Notes: generated by a model not told the origin, from the letters alone. A stretch of DNA of 55,127 nt from Emticicia sp043780375 (GCF_043780375.1 NZ_JAYWCU010000184.1:1-55127), one strand, 5' to 3'; positions 1-9,497 are shown, counted from the first letter of the stretch. Translations and numbers: made by a program.

Positions 1-876
1 GACAAACCAAAAACCAGCAAAATTGAAGGTCAAAACGCTGATTTTATGGAAAAAATGTATGAAGTCCGTTATCCTGATGTAGATGAAGACACAACAGGAA
101 TTGTATCTTATCGAGTTATTGATTCGACTCAGAAAGTAGCAATGGTTGATATTCGCTCTTTTATGTATGACATGAAAAACCTTGGAAAAGGTAATTTTGA
201 AGGCGAAACACGCAAGATTTTCAGAAAACTACAAGAGAACAACATAGAAAATTTGATACTTGATTTGCGTGGAAATTCGGGTGGAATTATTGATTATTCT
301 ATCTTTTTTCTTCGCTATTTTGTCAATCAACCATTCGACGCTTATAAATTAGGTTTTCGAGATGAAGGCTTGCAACGATTGAAACAAGACTATAAGAAAT
401 TTGATAGTTATCGTGCTAAAGAAGCTACGTCGAGGCTCAATGCTGAATTTACGATTCGAGACAAGGAGGGGTATTTACAAAGTAAATATTACCAAAAACA
501 ACGTCCGCACGACGAGTTTCTCTACAATAAAAATGTGTACGTTTTGATGAATGGTGGTACTTTCTCAGCCGCCGCATTATTAGTTTCAAAATTGCATAAT
601 ATGGACGTTGGAACTTATGTAGGCATGACTTGCGGAGGTGCATACGATGGCTGCTCAGCAGCACAATTTTCGTCTATTCAACTACCTAATACAGCGTTAG
701 AAATTTCATTACCGCTTGGCAGAATTCTTTATAATATTGATTCAAAAAAGTATAATAAACCCATTTTACAGCCCGATTTTGAAGTCAATCCAAACCTTGA
801 AGATTTCCTAAAAAATGAAGATACCGTATTGAAATTTACTTTGAATTTGATTAAAAACAAGGTTAAGATAAGATAA
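1..876 (+). CDS. S41 family peptidase, C-terminal part (cut by window edge)
   Basis: The frame is open back to base 1, so the ATG at 46 is probably internal and the true start lies left of the window. About 291 residues are visible. They contain the S41 (C-terminal processing/tricorn-like) protease core: a strand and glycine loop LDLRGNSGG around bases 255-285, and NGGTFSAAALL around 550-585, whose serine (565-567) sits where the family nucleophile is expected. The tail carries the QPDFEVNP motif common in Bacteroidota S41 proteins before the last helix. The N-terminal part, where a signal peptide would be, is not visible. The next gene encodes a full-length relative, so this is a tandem paralogue pair. 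The substrate is unknown. The family call is firm; activity is inferred from the conserved loop. Confidence 0.85.
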   Translation, partial: DKPKTSKIEGQNADFMEKMYEVRYPDVDEDTTGIVSYRVIDSTQKVAMVDIRSFMYDMKNLGKGNFEGETRKIFRKLQENNIENLILDLRGNSGGIIDYSIFFLRYFVNQPFDAYKLGFRDEGLQRLKQDYKKFDSYRAKEATSRLNAEFTIRDKEGYLQSKYYQKQRPHDEFLYNKNVYVLMNGGTFSAAALLVSKLHNMDVGTYVGMTCGGAYDGCSAAQFSSIQLPNTALEISLPLGRILYNIDSKKYNKPILQPDFEVNPNLEDFLKNEDTVLKFTLNLIKNKVKIR

Positions 877-900
877 AATTTAGTGAATAGGTAATTTTCG

Positions 901-987
901 GATTGAGTGATTTTTTTTAAATATTTTACTCACAAAATCAATCACTCACTAAAATTGCATGGTCACTAAATCGTAAATCACTCAATC
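901..987. repeat. Inverted repeat between the two S41 genes
   Basis: GATTGAGTGATTT at 901-913 is matched by its exact reverse complement at 975-987, with a second partial copy (TCAATCACTCAC) between them. It could fold in the spacer RNA between the two peptidase genes. There is no clear T-run after it, so terminator function is uncertain. Confidence 0.4.
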
Positions 988-1007
988 AAAAACCACTTAA
1001 TTGCCTA

Positions 1008-2465
1008 ATGAAGCAACTATTTCTACTTTTTTTACTTACCTCCTTATTCGTTCACGCCCAAAACAAAAAGACAATTTTCACTCCCGAAGAAGTCAAACAA
1101 GATATGTCTTTCTTGAAAAAAAGGTTTGAAAAAATTCATCCAGGAATGTACTATTATGTAAACAAAGAGGCTTATAACAAAATGTACGATTCGTTGTATA
1201 ATACTGTTAATCAGCCACTTAGCTATTTGGAAACTTACCGTGTGCTTTCTATATTAGTTACTAATGTAATGGATGGACATACAAATATAAAATTTGACAA
1301 AACCAGATTTGATGTAAAAAAGGCAAAATATGTACCTTTTTATCTTCGTAAAATTAATAACAAATATTATATTTCGCTCAACTATGCCCGTGATTCCACT
1401 ATTTTGCGAGGCTCTGAGGTTTTGGCTTTCAATGACGAACCAATCAACAATCTGATGGAAAAACTAAGATCTTATGTTTCGAGTGATATTGGCAATGAGG
1501 CAGTAAAAAACTATTCTACAACAGGGGCTTTTCCAAGCTATTTTATGAAAAAATATGGCGAACTTGATTCTATCAAAATCACCTATCGTTTACCTAACAA
1601 TGATTCTATTATTTCTAAAAAAGTTGCCTGTCTGACAAATGCAGAAATCAATAAGACCTCAACTAAACGCTATAAATATTTGACAAGACCAAATTTGGCT
1701 CTGAAAATTATTGATAGCGTCAATCATATTGCCAAATTCGACATTACGGAGTTTACTATGACGAGCAAGTTTTTTGATTTAAATAATCGAAAATTTAAGC
1801 GAGTTTTGCGAGCAAGATTCAGTGAAATCAAGAAACTAAAAGTAGAGCATTTGATTATTGATTTCAGAGCCAACGGCGGGGGATATATCCCAAATGTAGG
1901 CCGTTTTTTAAAGTATCTTTCACCCAAACCTTTCACTTTGGTCGATACAATCTCATTCAAGAAAAAAGCCTATTTCACTCTTTTCAAGCCGCAATGGTTT
2001 GGGCCTCCGTTGGTGATGTGGATGGCTTTTCCGAAACGTAAAGGTGAGTTTATGTACCGAGTAAATAAGAAAAATAACAAACAAAAGCCCGAAAAACACT
2101 TAGCTTACCGAGGAAAAACCTATTTTATTACGGACCCTGGCTGTTACTCTGCCACAACTTTTGCACTCAGTTTAGCAAAAGATTTAGGCATTCCTGAAAA
2201 AATCATTGGTCAGCAAGTTGGTGGTGCAAGCTGGGGAAGTTTTGCAGTCAATTGGCAAGATTTTAAACTACCAAACACCAAATACATCGTGCATACACCA
2301 TTAATGAAAATGAACCACCGATTGAACCAAGCTAATAAAGATTTTTTCCTGCAACCCGATTACAAAATAAATCGTAATACAGAAGAATTGATAAAAAACA
2401 ATACCAGTGTCATTGATTTTACTGTTGAGTTGATAAAGACACAGAAGGCGGTGGGTGTGAAGTAA
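1008..2465 (+). CDS. Secreted S41 family peptidase
   Basis: A 485-residue protein with a typical signal peptide (residues 1-18, MKQLFLLFLLTSLFVHAQ), so exported to the periplasm or beyond. The N-terminal half is a helical and PDZ-like region (GSEVLAFNDEPINNLME near 125-145). The C-terminal half is the S41 peptidase core, with LIIDFRANGGG near residue 285 and the nucleophile region PGCYSATTFA with Ser381. It ends with the same QPDYKINRNTEELI motif as the preceding partial gene, which supports tandem duplication followed by divergence. The GG loop and serine are intact, so it is likely active. It is not a classic CtpA, because the family Ser-Lys spacing is not obvious; the tricorn-like Bacteroidota S41 group fits better. 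The target is unknown. Confidence 0.85.
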   Translation: MKQLFLLFLLTSLFVHAQNKKTIFTPEEVKQDMSFLKKRFEKIHPGMYYYVNKEAYNKMYDSLYNTVNQPLSYLETYRVLSILVTNVMDGHTNIKFDKTRFDVKKAKYVPFYLRKINNKYYISLNYARDSTILRGSEVLAFNDEPINNLMEKLRSYVSSDIGNEAVKNYSTTGAFPSYFMKKYGELDSIKITYRLPNNDSIISKKVACLTNAEINKTSTKRYKYLTRPNLALKIIDSVNHIAKFDITEFTMTSKFFDLNNRKFKRVLRARFSEIKKLKVEHLIIDFRANGGGYIPNVGRFLKYLSPKPFTLVDTISFKKKAYFTLFKPQWFGPPLVMWMAFPKRKGEFMYRVNKKNNKQKPEKHLAYRGKTYFITDPGCYSATTFALSLAKDLGIPEKIIGQQVGGASWGSFAVNWQDFKLPNTKYIVHTPLMKMNHRLNQANKDFFLQPDYKINRNTEELIKNNTSVIDFTVELIKTQKAVGVK

Positions 2466-2475
2466 ATATGAGTTG

Positions 2476-2510
2476 TAAGTCGGTTATATTCATGAAATAT
2501 AACCGACTTA
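2476..2510. terminator. Bidirectional hairpin terminator
   Basis: A perfect 14-bp stem (TAAGTCGGTTATAT with its complement at 2497-2510) around a 7-base loop lies between the convergent S41 peptidase (stop 2465) and the hypothetical gene whose stop is at 2515. It is placed to end transcription from both sides. Confidence 0.8.
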
Positions 2511-2514
2511 TTAT

Positions 2515-2925
2515 TTAAACAGTCAAAGAAGGGAATAAATCATACTTTACTGTATATGAATTTCCATCGCCATAGTACAAGTCGGTACCGCCTTCTGGAT
2601 TTTTGATACAAACAATCGCTACAAGGCAATCGGCTTGTCTATCGCTCGAAAAACGCATAAATTCTGATATTTGCTCATTTGAAAAGACACTTTTTGGAAA
2701 AGCCTCAGTATCACTAATATTCACAAATACCAGCGTCTTGACCTCGTTTTTAACTGCTATCAGTTGTGGCATTGACATAAAATCATCGTCAATTGGTTCA
2801 GCTAAATAATTTGATTTCTCCAAATCTTCTTTTACAAACATTGTACCTTCGTAAAAAATTGCTTCGGGCGACATTCTTTTCTTTGTTGAAATAGACTCAT
2901 TTGACTCGTGAACACTCTTATCCAT
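2515..2925 (-). CDS. Hypothetical protein, 136 aa
   Basis: I do not recognise the family. The protein is soluble, acidic and has no signal peptide or membrane segment. A disordered, Ser/Glu/Lys-rich N-terminus (residues 1-20) precedes what looks like a small alpha/beta domain (KTLVFVNISDTEAF, CLVAIVCIKNP, DLYYGDGNSYTVKYD). It is followed by the 2OG oxygenase gene in the upstream direction on the same strand, with 37 bp between the oxygenase stop (2963) and this start (2925), so the two may be co-transcribed. A cytoplasmic role is likely; nothing more specific can be supported. Confidence 0.7.
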   Translation of the reverse strand: MDKSVHESNESISTKKRMSPEAIFYEGTMFVKEDLEKSNYLAEPIDDDFMSMPQLIAVKNEVKTLVFVNISDTEAFPKSVFSNEQISEFMRFSSDRQADCLVAIVCIKNPEGGTDLYYGDGNSYTVKYDLFPSLTV

Positions 2926-2962
2926 TTTATAATAAATTAAGGTTGATTACAATTATAAAAAA

Positions 2963-3577
2963 TTACCTCCGATTCAGCAACCAGCCCGTCACACTATAAC
3001 GTTCGGCAAAGGTTTCTGTTACTTCATGGTCAAGCTTTTCACTTTCAAAACACACCAAACGCCCTGCCAATGGAGTAATAGTAATGGCTTTTTCAACACC
3101 ATTTTCTTGTGCATAGATAATTAAATTCCCACCGTTTTCAGGAATCCAATGTGTATTTAAATAGTAAATCACCGACAAAACTCTGCCTTTTTGAGTTTGA
3201 AAAGTATCTCTGTGACGGCGATAATACTTCCCGACATCATATTTTGCAAAATGAATTTCGGTGTCTTTGATTCCTAAATAGCAAGTTTGGTTAAGGTAAT
3301 CAACAAAAGCCTGATTTTTGTCGAGAAGCATTCGTTCGGCAGCATCAATTGAATTTGTCTCAAGCCATAAAATCTCATCACCTCTCACGAGTGATGCCTT
3401 ATGCACTTCGCTTTGTTTGCCAATGCTTGCCTCCCTAAACTTCCCCGATTTGTAACGTTGAGCAAAGGTCTCTAAAAGATTTTCGACTTCATTCGATTCC
3501 AAAAAATCATCACAAATAGCATAGCCTTTGGCCACAATTCCTTCGATAAGGAATTCAAATTGTTGTTCTTGAGTCAT
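2963..3577 (-). CDS. 2-oxoglutarate/Fe(II)-dependent oxygenase (prolyl-4-hydroxylase type)
   Basis: A 204-residue enzyme of the 2OG-Fe(II) dioxygenase superfamily. The facial triad is visible: H122-x-D124 in RRHRDTF, then H184 in KLDHEV, with R193 (ERYSVTGW) where the 2-oxoglutarate carboxylate is bound. The jelly-roll strands VLSVIYYLN and GRLVCFESE lie between them. This arrangement matches small bacterial prolyl hydroxylase-like proteins that act on protein residues, so a protein side chain is the likely substrate, but the target is not indicated by the neighbours. No signal peptide; cytoplasmic. It lies upstream of the 136-aa hypothetical gene and is divergent from the SNF2 helicase. Confidence 0.85.
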   Translation of the reverse strand: MTQEQQFEFLIEGIVAKGYAICDDFLESNEVENLLETFAQRYKSGKFREASIGKQSEVHKASLVRGDEILWLETNSIDAAERMLLDKNQAFVDYLNQTCYLGIKDTEIHFAKYDVGKYYRRHRDTFQTQKGRVLSVIYYLNTHWIPENGGNLIIYAQENGVEKAITITPLAGRLVCFESEKLDHEVTETFAERYSVTGWLLNRR

Positions 3578-3585
3578 TTTTGCCT

Positions 3586-3624
3586 AAAAAACCTTGTTAG
3601 TCTTGCAGATTTACAAGGTTTTTT
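3586..3624. repeat. AT-rich ACCTTGT hairpin between divergent genes
   Basis: AAAAAACCTTGT (3586-3597) and ACAAGGTTTTTT (3613-3624) form a 12-bp perfect stem with a 15-base loop containing CTTGCAG. It sits only 9 bp upstream of the oxygenase start, so it would be in that gene's leader rather than at a gene end. It resembles the CCTTGCA hairpins at 29031-29067 and 41105-41136. Confidence 0.6.
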
Positions 3625-3780
3625 GGGCTTGAGGTAAAGGTAAAGAATTGTTTTCCACTAAAAACGAATTTTCACAAGAATCTTTAAAAAATAACCTTCT
3701 CATTATATCACAAAACTTTTCAAATCACGAAAAATTCGTAAATTCGAGCAGTTTTTAATTACACTCTCAAAAACCTCGAG

Positions 3781-6306
3781 ATGGCAAATAAAATTTCTTT
3801 CAAAAGTAAATCTGCCAAGAAAAAAAAGGTAGAAGCTCCTAAGAAGATTCCTTACTATCGCAAACCCGAAGAACTAACGCTTGACCAATGGCAAATTGGT
3901 TTGAGAAAACAGTTTGGGCAAGATAATGAGTTTGTAATTAATAATATTGGACAAGAAAAATTCTTTTCTGATTTTCAAGTAACAAATAATGCCACCAATA
4001 ATTCATATAAAGTTGCCATTAGAAGTGCTGACGATTCTCAAAATTTTTGTGAGTGCCTCGATTTCAAAACTAATCGTTTGGGTGTTTGCAAGCACATAAG
4101 TGCTACGATGCAACATTTGAGCCGAATTCATGGGTCAAAAAAAGCTTTCAAAGAGGGCATTTTTCAAGCTCGCTATTCGTCGGTTTACTTAGATTATCGC
4201 AATGGGCGTGAGATAAAAATACGAGTTGGCTCAGAAAATCAAGCGGCTTATACTACACTGTCAAAAACCTACTTTGACCAAAATTCTGTTCTAAAACCTG
4301 CTTCATTTAGTGTTTTTGAGTTATTTTTGGAAGAAGCGAATAAACTAAGTCAAAGTTTTAGGTGCTATCCCGATGCCTTGGACTTTGTCATTGCCGAGCG
4401 TGATAAAATTCGCCGCCGTGATTATTTATGGCGAATAATGCCCGACGGCGATGAAGATAAATCATTTGATAATTTATTGAAAGTACCACTTTTTCCTTAC
4501 CAACGAAAAGGTGTTTTCTTTGCTGCTTTGGCGGGTCGTAGCCTTATTGCCGACGAAATGGGTTTGGGCAAAACTCTTCAAGCCATTGCTACTGCCGAAC
4601 TTTATAAAAACGAATTGGGCATCAATCGGGTGCTAATCGTTTGTCCAACTTCGCTCAAATACCAATGGAAATCGGAGATTGAAAAGTTTACTGACAACAC
4701 CGTTCATGTTGTAGAAGGAACTTTATTGAAACGTAAGGCACAGTACGAATTTTCGGAAGCTTTTTATATAATTGTAAGCTATCACACCATGACTAACGAC
4801 CTTGATTTGCTCAATAAAATGGAAGCAGATATGGTTATTTTGGACGAAGCTCAACGTATAAAAAACTGGAAAACGAAGGTTTCGCAACAAATAAAAAAAC
4901 TCGTAACGCCTTACGCTATTGTGCTTACAGGCACCCCTTTAGAGAATAAATTGGAAGAATTATATTCCATTACTCAGTTTATTGATGTATATCGTTTAGG
5001 AACAATGTATCGTTTCCTAAATCAATATCAAACGACTGATGATGCAGGAAAAGTGATTGGTTATAAAAATCTTCGAGAAATTTCGCAACGCCTTTCTGAC
5101 ATATTGATTCGTCGCACTAAAAAAGAAGTTTTGTCGCAATTACCAAAGCGAATGGACAAAAATCTATTTGTACCAATGACGCAAGAACAAATGGATTTGC
5201 ACAACGAATTGGGCGATAACGTAGCAAAATTGGTCAATAAATGGCGTAGATATGGTTTTTTGAATGAAATTGACCGCAAGCGTTTGATACTCTCTTTAAG
5301 CCAAATGCGAATGGTTTGCGATAGTACGTATATACTCGACCAAAAGACTCGGCACGATACCAAAATTGAAGAGGTAATGAATATTTTGGATGAGTTTTTT
5401 GATGGAACCGATGAAAAAGTAGTCATTTTTAGTCAATGGGAACGCATGACTCGCTTGGTTGCCCAAGAACTCAATGAGCGTGGTTTAAAATATGAGTATT
5501 TGCACGGTGGTATAGAAAGCTCGAAAAGAAAAGATTTATTAGATAATTTCCGAAACGACCTGAATAGTAGGGTTTTCCTCTCAACCGATGCTGGTGGTGT
5601 GGGTTTGAATTTACAATCTGCTTCATTGATGATAAACTTGGATATTCCTTGGAATCCTGCGGTTTTGGAGCAACGAATTGCCCGCATCTATCGCTTCGGA
5701 CAAGAGCGAAATGTATCAATTATCAACTTGGTTTCGACAGGCACTATTGAACACAAAATGCTGGATGTGCTGAAATTTAAAGGTGCAATGGCTGAAGGGG
5801 TGCTTGATGGTGGTGAAGACACCATTTTCTTAGGCGATGATAGATTTAAGCAATTTATGAGTTCGGTAGAGAATTTAACTGATTCTCCGCAAAATAAAAA
5901 TGCCATTATTGATGCCATAGAAGAGCATAAAGTGGAGGAACAAGAGCTTGCCAATATTTCAGAAAGTATTTTAATTGATACGCCCGAAGCGGAAGTCCGC
6001 TCTGGAACAACAACTTTCGTGGGTGATGATGATGTAAATGAACCCGAACAAGAGGTGAGTTTTGCCAGTTCTTCGGGAAATATCCTTACGCCAAATGACG
6101 AAATGATACAAAATGGAGTTAAGTTTTTTACACAATTGGCACAAACTTTAAGAAACCCCGATGCAACAAAAAATTTAGTAGAATCTATTACGCAAAAAGA
6201 CGAATCAGGTAAAATTTATTTGAAAATTCCTGTCGAAAATGAAGAGGTTATTAGTAATACTTTACAAACCTTAGCAGCACTATTTGGAGCATTTATAAAA
6301 CAGTGA
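3781..6306 (+). CDS. SNF2-family helicase with N-terminal SWIM zinc finger
   Basis: An 841-residue cytoplasmic DNA-dependent ATPase. It starts with a very basic tail (residues 8-22, Lys-rich). A SWIM zinc finger follows (C90-E-C92, C103-K-H105, pattern CxC-x10-CxH), then the SNF2 ATPase: Walker A DEMGLGKT (258-265), Walker B DEAQ (355-358), and the helicase C lobe with FSQWERM, STDAGGVGLNLQ and the arginine-finger motif QRIARIYRFGQ (631-641). A C-terminal acidic region follows. This is the bacterial HepA/SNF2 plus SWIM architecture, thought to remodel protein-DNA or RNA polymerase complexes; the substrate here is unknown. The gene appears monocistronic, with 203 bp of AT-rich divergent spacer upstream. 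Confidence 0.92.
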   Translation: MANKISFKSKSAKKKKVEAPKKIPYYRKPEELTLDQWQIGLRKQFGQDNEFVINNIGQEKFFSDFQVTNNATNNSYKVAIRSADDSQNFCECLDFKTNRLGVCKHISATMQHLSRIHGSKKAFKEGIFQARYSSVYLDYRNGREIKIRVGSENQAAYTTLSKTYFDQNSVLKPASFSVFELFLEEANKLSQSFRCYPDALDFVIAERDKIRRRDYLWRIMPDGDEDKSFDNLLKVPLFPYQRKGVFFAALAGRSLIADEMGLGKTLQAIATAELYKNELGINRVLIVCPTSLKYQWKSEIEKFTDNTVHVVEGTLLKRKAQYEFSEAFYIIVSYHTMTNDLDLLNKMEADMVILDEAQRIKNWKTKVSQQIKKLVTPYAIVLTGTPLENKLEELYSITQFIDVYRLGTMYRFLNQYQTTDDAGKVIGYKNLREISQRLSDILIRRTKKEVLSQLPKRMDKNLFVPMTQEQMDLHNELGDNVAKLVNKWRRYGFLNEIDRKRLILSLSQMRMVCDSTYILDQKTRHDTKIEEVMNILDEFFDGTDEKVVIFSQWERMTRLVAQELNERGLKYEYLHGGIESSKRKDLLDNFRNDLNSRVFLSTDAGGVGLNLQSASLMINLDIPWNPAVLEQRIARIYRFGQERNVSIINLVSTGTIEHKMLDVLKFKGAMAEGVLDGGEDTIFLGDDRFKQFMSSVENLTDSPQNKNAIIDAIEEHKVEEQELANISESILIDTPEAEVRSGTTTFVGDDDVNEPEQEVSFASSSGNILTPNDEMIQNGVKFFTQLAQTLRNPDATKNLVESITQKDESGKIYLKIPVENEEVISNTLQTLAALFGAFIKQ

Positions 6307-6435
6307 TTTTAACAAATAATTGAGAATGTGGAAGATATACGAATTAAGCAGAATTTTGACTGGTTCACCCAGTTGGAGTGGTTCATTTCCAATGTTTTGT
6401 TTATATTTTAACGCATAAATTACCAAAAATACTAT

Positions 6436-6474
6436 CCTGCCGACTTCGTCAGGTTCCCTCCTCGAAAAAAGGAG
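6436..6474. terminator. Possible hairpin pair downstream of the SNF2 gene
   Basis: CCTG/CAGG (6436-6453) and CTCCT/AGGAG (6458-6474) can form two small GC hairpins, the second followed by an A-run on the plus strand. The spacer 6307-6537 has no convincing gene. The terminator role is only suggestive. Confidence 0.3.
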
Positions 6475-6537
6475 AAAAAAAACACTAACAATCAATAAAA
6501 TACACAAAATCCTAAAAAAACAACCCTAACCTAATCA

Positions 6538-7866
6538 ATGAAGCGATGCCCTCTTATGCTGATTTTTCTGACAATGTTAACTACATTCGCAGTAAGTCAA
6601 GGAAGTAAAAATATAACAGTCAGAGGAATAGTTCGAGACCTCAAAACCAAGATACCTCTGACAGCCCAGATTACAATTATTTATAAAGATGCCGAAACAC
6701 TCACAAAAGAAATTAATAATAATAGTGATGGCAGTTTTGAAATAAATGCATTGCCAAAACAGTTAATTCTTCAAGCAAAATCGAACAATTATATTGTTTC
6801 TAATGTGTTGATAAACTTCGAGAATTTGGAAAATATCAGCGTTGTATGCGACATACCGTTGCTGTTTGATAGCAAGTCTAAAAACAACCAACTTTATTTA
6901 CAATTTGCGGCTCAAAAGAAAAGTACAGATAGTGTTTCCAAGAGTTTTATTCCTAAAAATACGCAGGTTTTTCAAGCAATTGATGCCCTTGATGGGCATA
7001 TCATACCAGCACAATTTCGATTGACAAATGCCAATAAAATGGAAGTTATCAATGTAAAAACAGGGAAAGAAAATTCAGTTTTTGAACATAATTTTACACA
7101 AAAAGACAATATTGTAGTTGAAGTAACAGCCGATGGTTATCAGAATTTTTTAAGCAATATTGTTATTAATACTTTTGACGAAACTGTGCATGAAAATACC
7201 GCTAAACTCGTCAAAAAATTGTCTTTTTTGAATTTAATTATCAAAAAAGAAGAAAATTTATCAAAAATAGAGGTAATTGAAACAAGTCAGTCTAAGCCTG
7301 TTTTATTATTAAAAAAAGAAGAAATCCATTTAGGAAACCTTAATTTTGGCAGTAAATATAAGATTACAGTTAGTTCAAAAAATGCTTTACCGATTATCAA
7401 AGAATTTGAAGCCATCGAAGGGTTGAATCAAATAATTGTTAGTCTTGAACCAAAAACCAAAATAATAGCCGAAGTTGAAACAAAATCAATACAGATTGAA
7501 AAGCAAGCCTTCAAACCTGAAAGTAAAGTGGTCAATCTTGAAACACAGAGCATTTTCTTCGACCAAAGTAGCACTGTATTGAAACAAGAATCAAAACAAA
7601 TTTTGGAACAAATCAGTAAAAAAATGTTAGAAGCTCCCGATATTAAAATTGAAATTACTGGACATACCGATAATATTGGAGATTCTCGACAGAACCTCTA
7701 TCTTTCTGAATTTCGGGCAAAAGTTATTTCGAATTTCTTGTTCAATAAAGGTATCAAAGATAAGCGTATTACGCTGAGAGGTGATGACAGTAAACAAGCA
7801 AATGCAGGAAATGACACCGAAGAGAATCGCCAAAAAAACCGACGTGCAGAGTTGCGATTTTATTGA
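6538..7866 (+). CDS. OmpA-family protein with N-terminal carboxypeptidase-regulatory-like domain
   Basis: A 442-residue exported protein. The signal peptide covers residues 1-20 (MKRCPLMLIFLTMLTTFAVS); there is no lipobox cysteine at the cleavage site. Residues about 27-105 form a CarboxypepD_reg-like beta-sandwich (VRGIVRDLKTKIPLTAQITI, then DGSFEINALP). A middle region of similar beta repeats follows. Residues about 330-442 are an OmpA C-terminal peptidoglycan-binding domain (IFFDQSSTVL, ITGHTDNIGD, NLYLSEFRAKVI, NRRAELRFY). It would tether the outer membrane or periplasmic components to peptidoglycan. No beta-barrel is visible, so it is not a classic OmpA porin. The gene stands alone and is followed by a hairpin terminator. 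Confidence 0.85.
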   Translation: MKRCPLMLIFLTMLTTFAVSQGSKNITVRGIVRDLKTKIPLTAQITIIYKDAETLTKEINNNSDGSFEINALPKQLILQAKSNNYIVSNVLINFENLENISVVCDIPLLFDSKSKNNQLYLQFAAQKKSTDSVSKSFIPKNTQVFQAIDALDGHIIPAQFRLTNANKMEVINVKTGKENSVFEHNFTQKDNIVVEVTADGYQNFLSNIVINTFDETVHENTAKLVKKLSFLNLIIKKEENLSKIEVIETSQSKPVLLLKKEEIHLGNLNFGSKYKITVSSKNALPIIKEFEAIEGLNQIIVSLEPKTKIIAEVETKSIQIEKQAFKPESKVVNLETQSIFFDQSSTVLKQESKQILEQISKKMLEAPDIKIEITGHTDNIGDSRQNLYLSEFRAKVISNFLFNKGIKDKRITLRGDDSKQANAGNDTEENRQKNRRAELRFY

Positions 7867-7873
7867 AACCTTA

Positions 7874-7894
7874 AAACGGATTTCCAATCCGTTT
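7874..7894 (+). terminator. Hairpin terminator after the OmpA-like gene
   Basis: AAACGGATT (7874-7882), a 3-base loop, and AATCCGTTT (7886-7894) form a perfect 9-bp stem 7 bases after the OmpA-like stop codon, ending in GTTTGTT. Confidence 0.7.
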
Positions 7895-7983
7895 GTTATC
7901 GAATAGAAGAAAAAGGCGTAGTTTAAACAAGAAAATGAACAGAGTAGTCCGCAACCGAGGTAGGAAACCCGATGTACTGAATT

Positions 7984-9477
7984 ATGAAAAAAAATCAAAC
8001 AGCAAATTATAGTGAAGTAATCTTGATTGGAGCGGGTATTATGAGTGCAACCTTAGGCACTTTTTTAAAAAAACTGGAGCCTCAATGGAAAATAAATATT
8101 TTTGAACGAATGGATAAAGTAACAGCAGAATCTTCGGAAGCGTGGAATAATGCTGGAACGGGACATTCCGCTTTTTGCGAACTGAACTATACAACTGAGC
8201 AAGAAGATGGAAGCATAAATATCGAAAAAGCTATCAAAATTGCCGAATCTTTTGAAAAATCAAAAGAATTCTGGACTTCTTTGGTACAAGAAGGTATTAT
8301 TGAAAATCCAAAAAATGTCATTCGTCCGATTCCTCATATTAGCTTTGTTTGGGGCGAAAACAACACTGATTTTCTCCAAAAACGCTATGAATCAATGAGT
8401 AAACATCATTTTTTCAGCGAAATGAAGCTTACTACAAATCATGCCCGACTCAGAGAATGGATGCCTTTAATTATGCAAGGGCGTGAGGTGTCGCAAGAAC
8501 TGGCTGCCACTCGCATGGACATTGGCACAGATGTAAATTTTGGTGCTTTGGCTCGCTCGATGTTTGCTTATTTGCAAGAAGACGAAAACGTAAACCTTCG
8601 TCTAAACAATGAAGTGGAAGACATCAAGCGTCTTTCGAATGGCTTGTGGGAATTGACCATAAAAGATTTGGATAGTAGTGAACAAAACATTTATACGTCT
8701 AAATTTGTATTTATTGGGGCAGGTGGAGGCTCACTTCTCTTACTCGAAAAAGCCGATATTCCCGAAGGAAACGGCTACGGTGGCTTTCCGATAAGTGGGC
8801 AATGGCTCGTGTGCAACAAACCCGAACTTATTGAAAAACACTATGCAAAGGTTTATGGCAAAGCCAATGTAGGTTCACCACCAATGTCGGTTCCACACCT
8901 TGATACTCGCATGATTGATGGCAAAAAAGCCTTGCTTTTTGGACCTTTTGCTGGCTTTTCAACTAAATTCTTGAAACATGGTTCGTATTTAGATTTACCT
9001 CTTTCGGTAAAATGGAACAATATTTTGCCACTTGTTTTGGCAGGAATCCATAATATTCCATTGACAAAATACCTCATTGAGCAAGTAACTCAATCGCCCG
9101 AAGACCGTTTAGATGCACTGCTCGAATATTTCCCAAATGCACAATTAGACGATTGGGAATTAATGCAAGCTGGACAACGAGTACAAGTAATAAAAAAAGA
9201 CGAAAAAGAAGGCGGTATATTGGAATTTGGCACAGAAGTGGTTTATGCCCACGATGGTTCGCTGGCTACTTTGCTCGGAGCATCGCCAGGAGCATCGACT
9301 TCGGTTTCTATCATGCTTGATTTATTGAAAAAATGTTTCCCTGACTTAGAAGCCACGCCAAATTGGCAAAGCGAACTATCAAAATTGATTCCATCGTATG
9401 GCAAATCATTGGCTACTGATACCAAATTAGCTAAAAAAACTCGTGAAAGAACTGCTGAGGTTTTGGGTTTGAAATAG
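7984..9477 (+). CDS. mqo: Malate:quinone oxidoreductase
   Basis: A 497-residue FAD enzyme that oxidises malate to oxaloacetate and passes electrons to the quinone pool (TCA cycle). It is peripheral on the inner face of the cytoplasmic membrane. The Rossmann FAD motif VILIGAGIMSATLG is at residues 12-25, followed by the MQO signatures SSEAWNNAGTGHSAFCELNYT, IGAGGGSLLLLEKADI, GFPISGQWLVC, and FGPFAGFSTKFLKHGS, and a C-terminal SPGASTSVSIMLDLL. Length matches the family. It starts 117 bp after the OmpA gene, beyond a terminator, so it has its own promoter somewhere in 7895-7983; I could not identify a consensus one. The broken GNAT gene follows after 20 bp. Confidence 0.95.
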   Translation: MKKNQTANYSEVILIGAGIMSATLGTFLKKLEPQWKINIFERMDKVTAESSEAWNNAGTGHSAFCELNYTTEQEDGSINIEKAIKIAESFEKSKEFWTSLVQEGIIENPKNVIRPIPHISFVWGENNTDFLQKRYESMSKHHFFSEMKLTTNHARLREWMPLIMQGREVSQELAATRMDIGTDVNFGALARSMFAYLQEDENVNLRLNNEVEDIKRLSNGLWELTIKDLDSSEQNIYTSKFVFIGAGGGSLLLLEKADIPEGNGYGGFPISGQWLVCNKPELIEKHYAKVYGKANVGSPPMSVPHLDTRMIDGKKALLFGPFAGFSTKFLKHGSYLDLPLSVKWNNILPLVLAGIHNIPLTKYLIEQVTQSPEDRLDALLEYFPNAQLDDWELMQAGQRVQVIKKDEKEGGILEFGTEVVYAHDGSLATLLGASPGASTSVSIMLDLLKKCFPDLEATPNWQSELSKLIPSYGKSLATDTKLAKKTRERTAEVLGLK

Positions 9478-9497
9478 AAATATTAAAAGTTTGAAAA

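Noticed and set aside
6280..6507. A 75-codon minus-strand frame downstream of the SNF2 gene
   Set aside because: It overlaps the helicase 3' end and two hairpins, and its protein looks random.
7900..7983. Structured leader before mqo (GGTAGGAAACC and GAGTAG/TGTACT pairings)
   Set aside because: The pairings are short and match no riboswitch or RNA family that I know.
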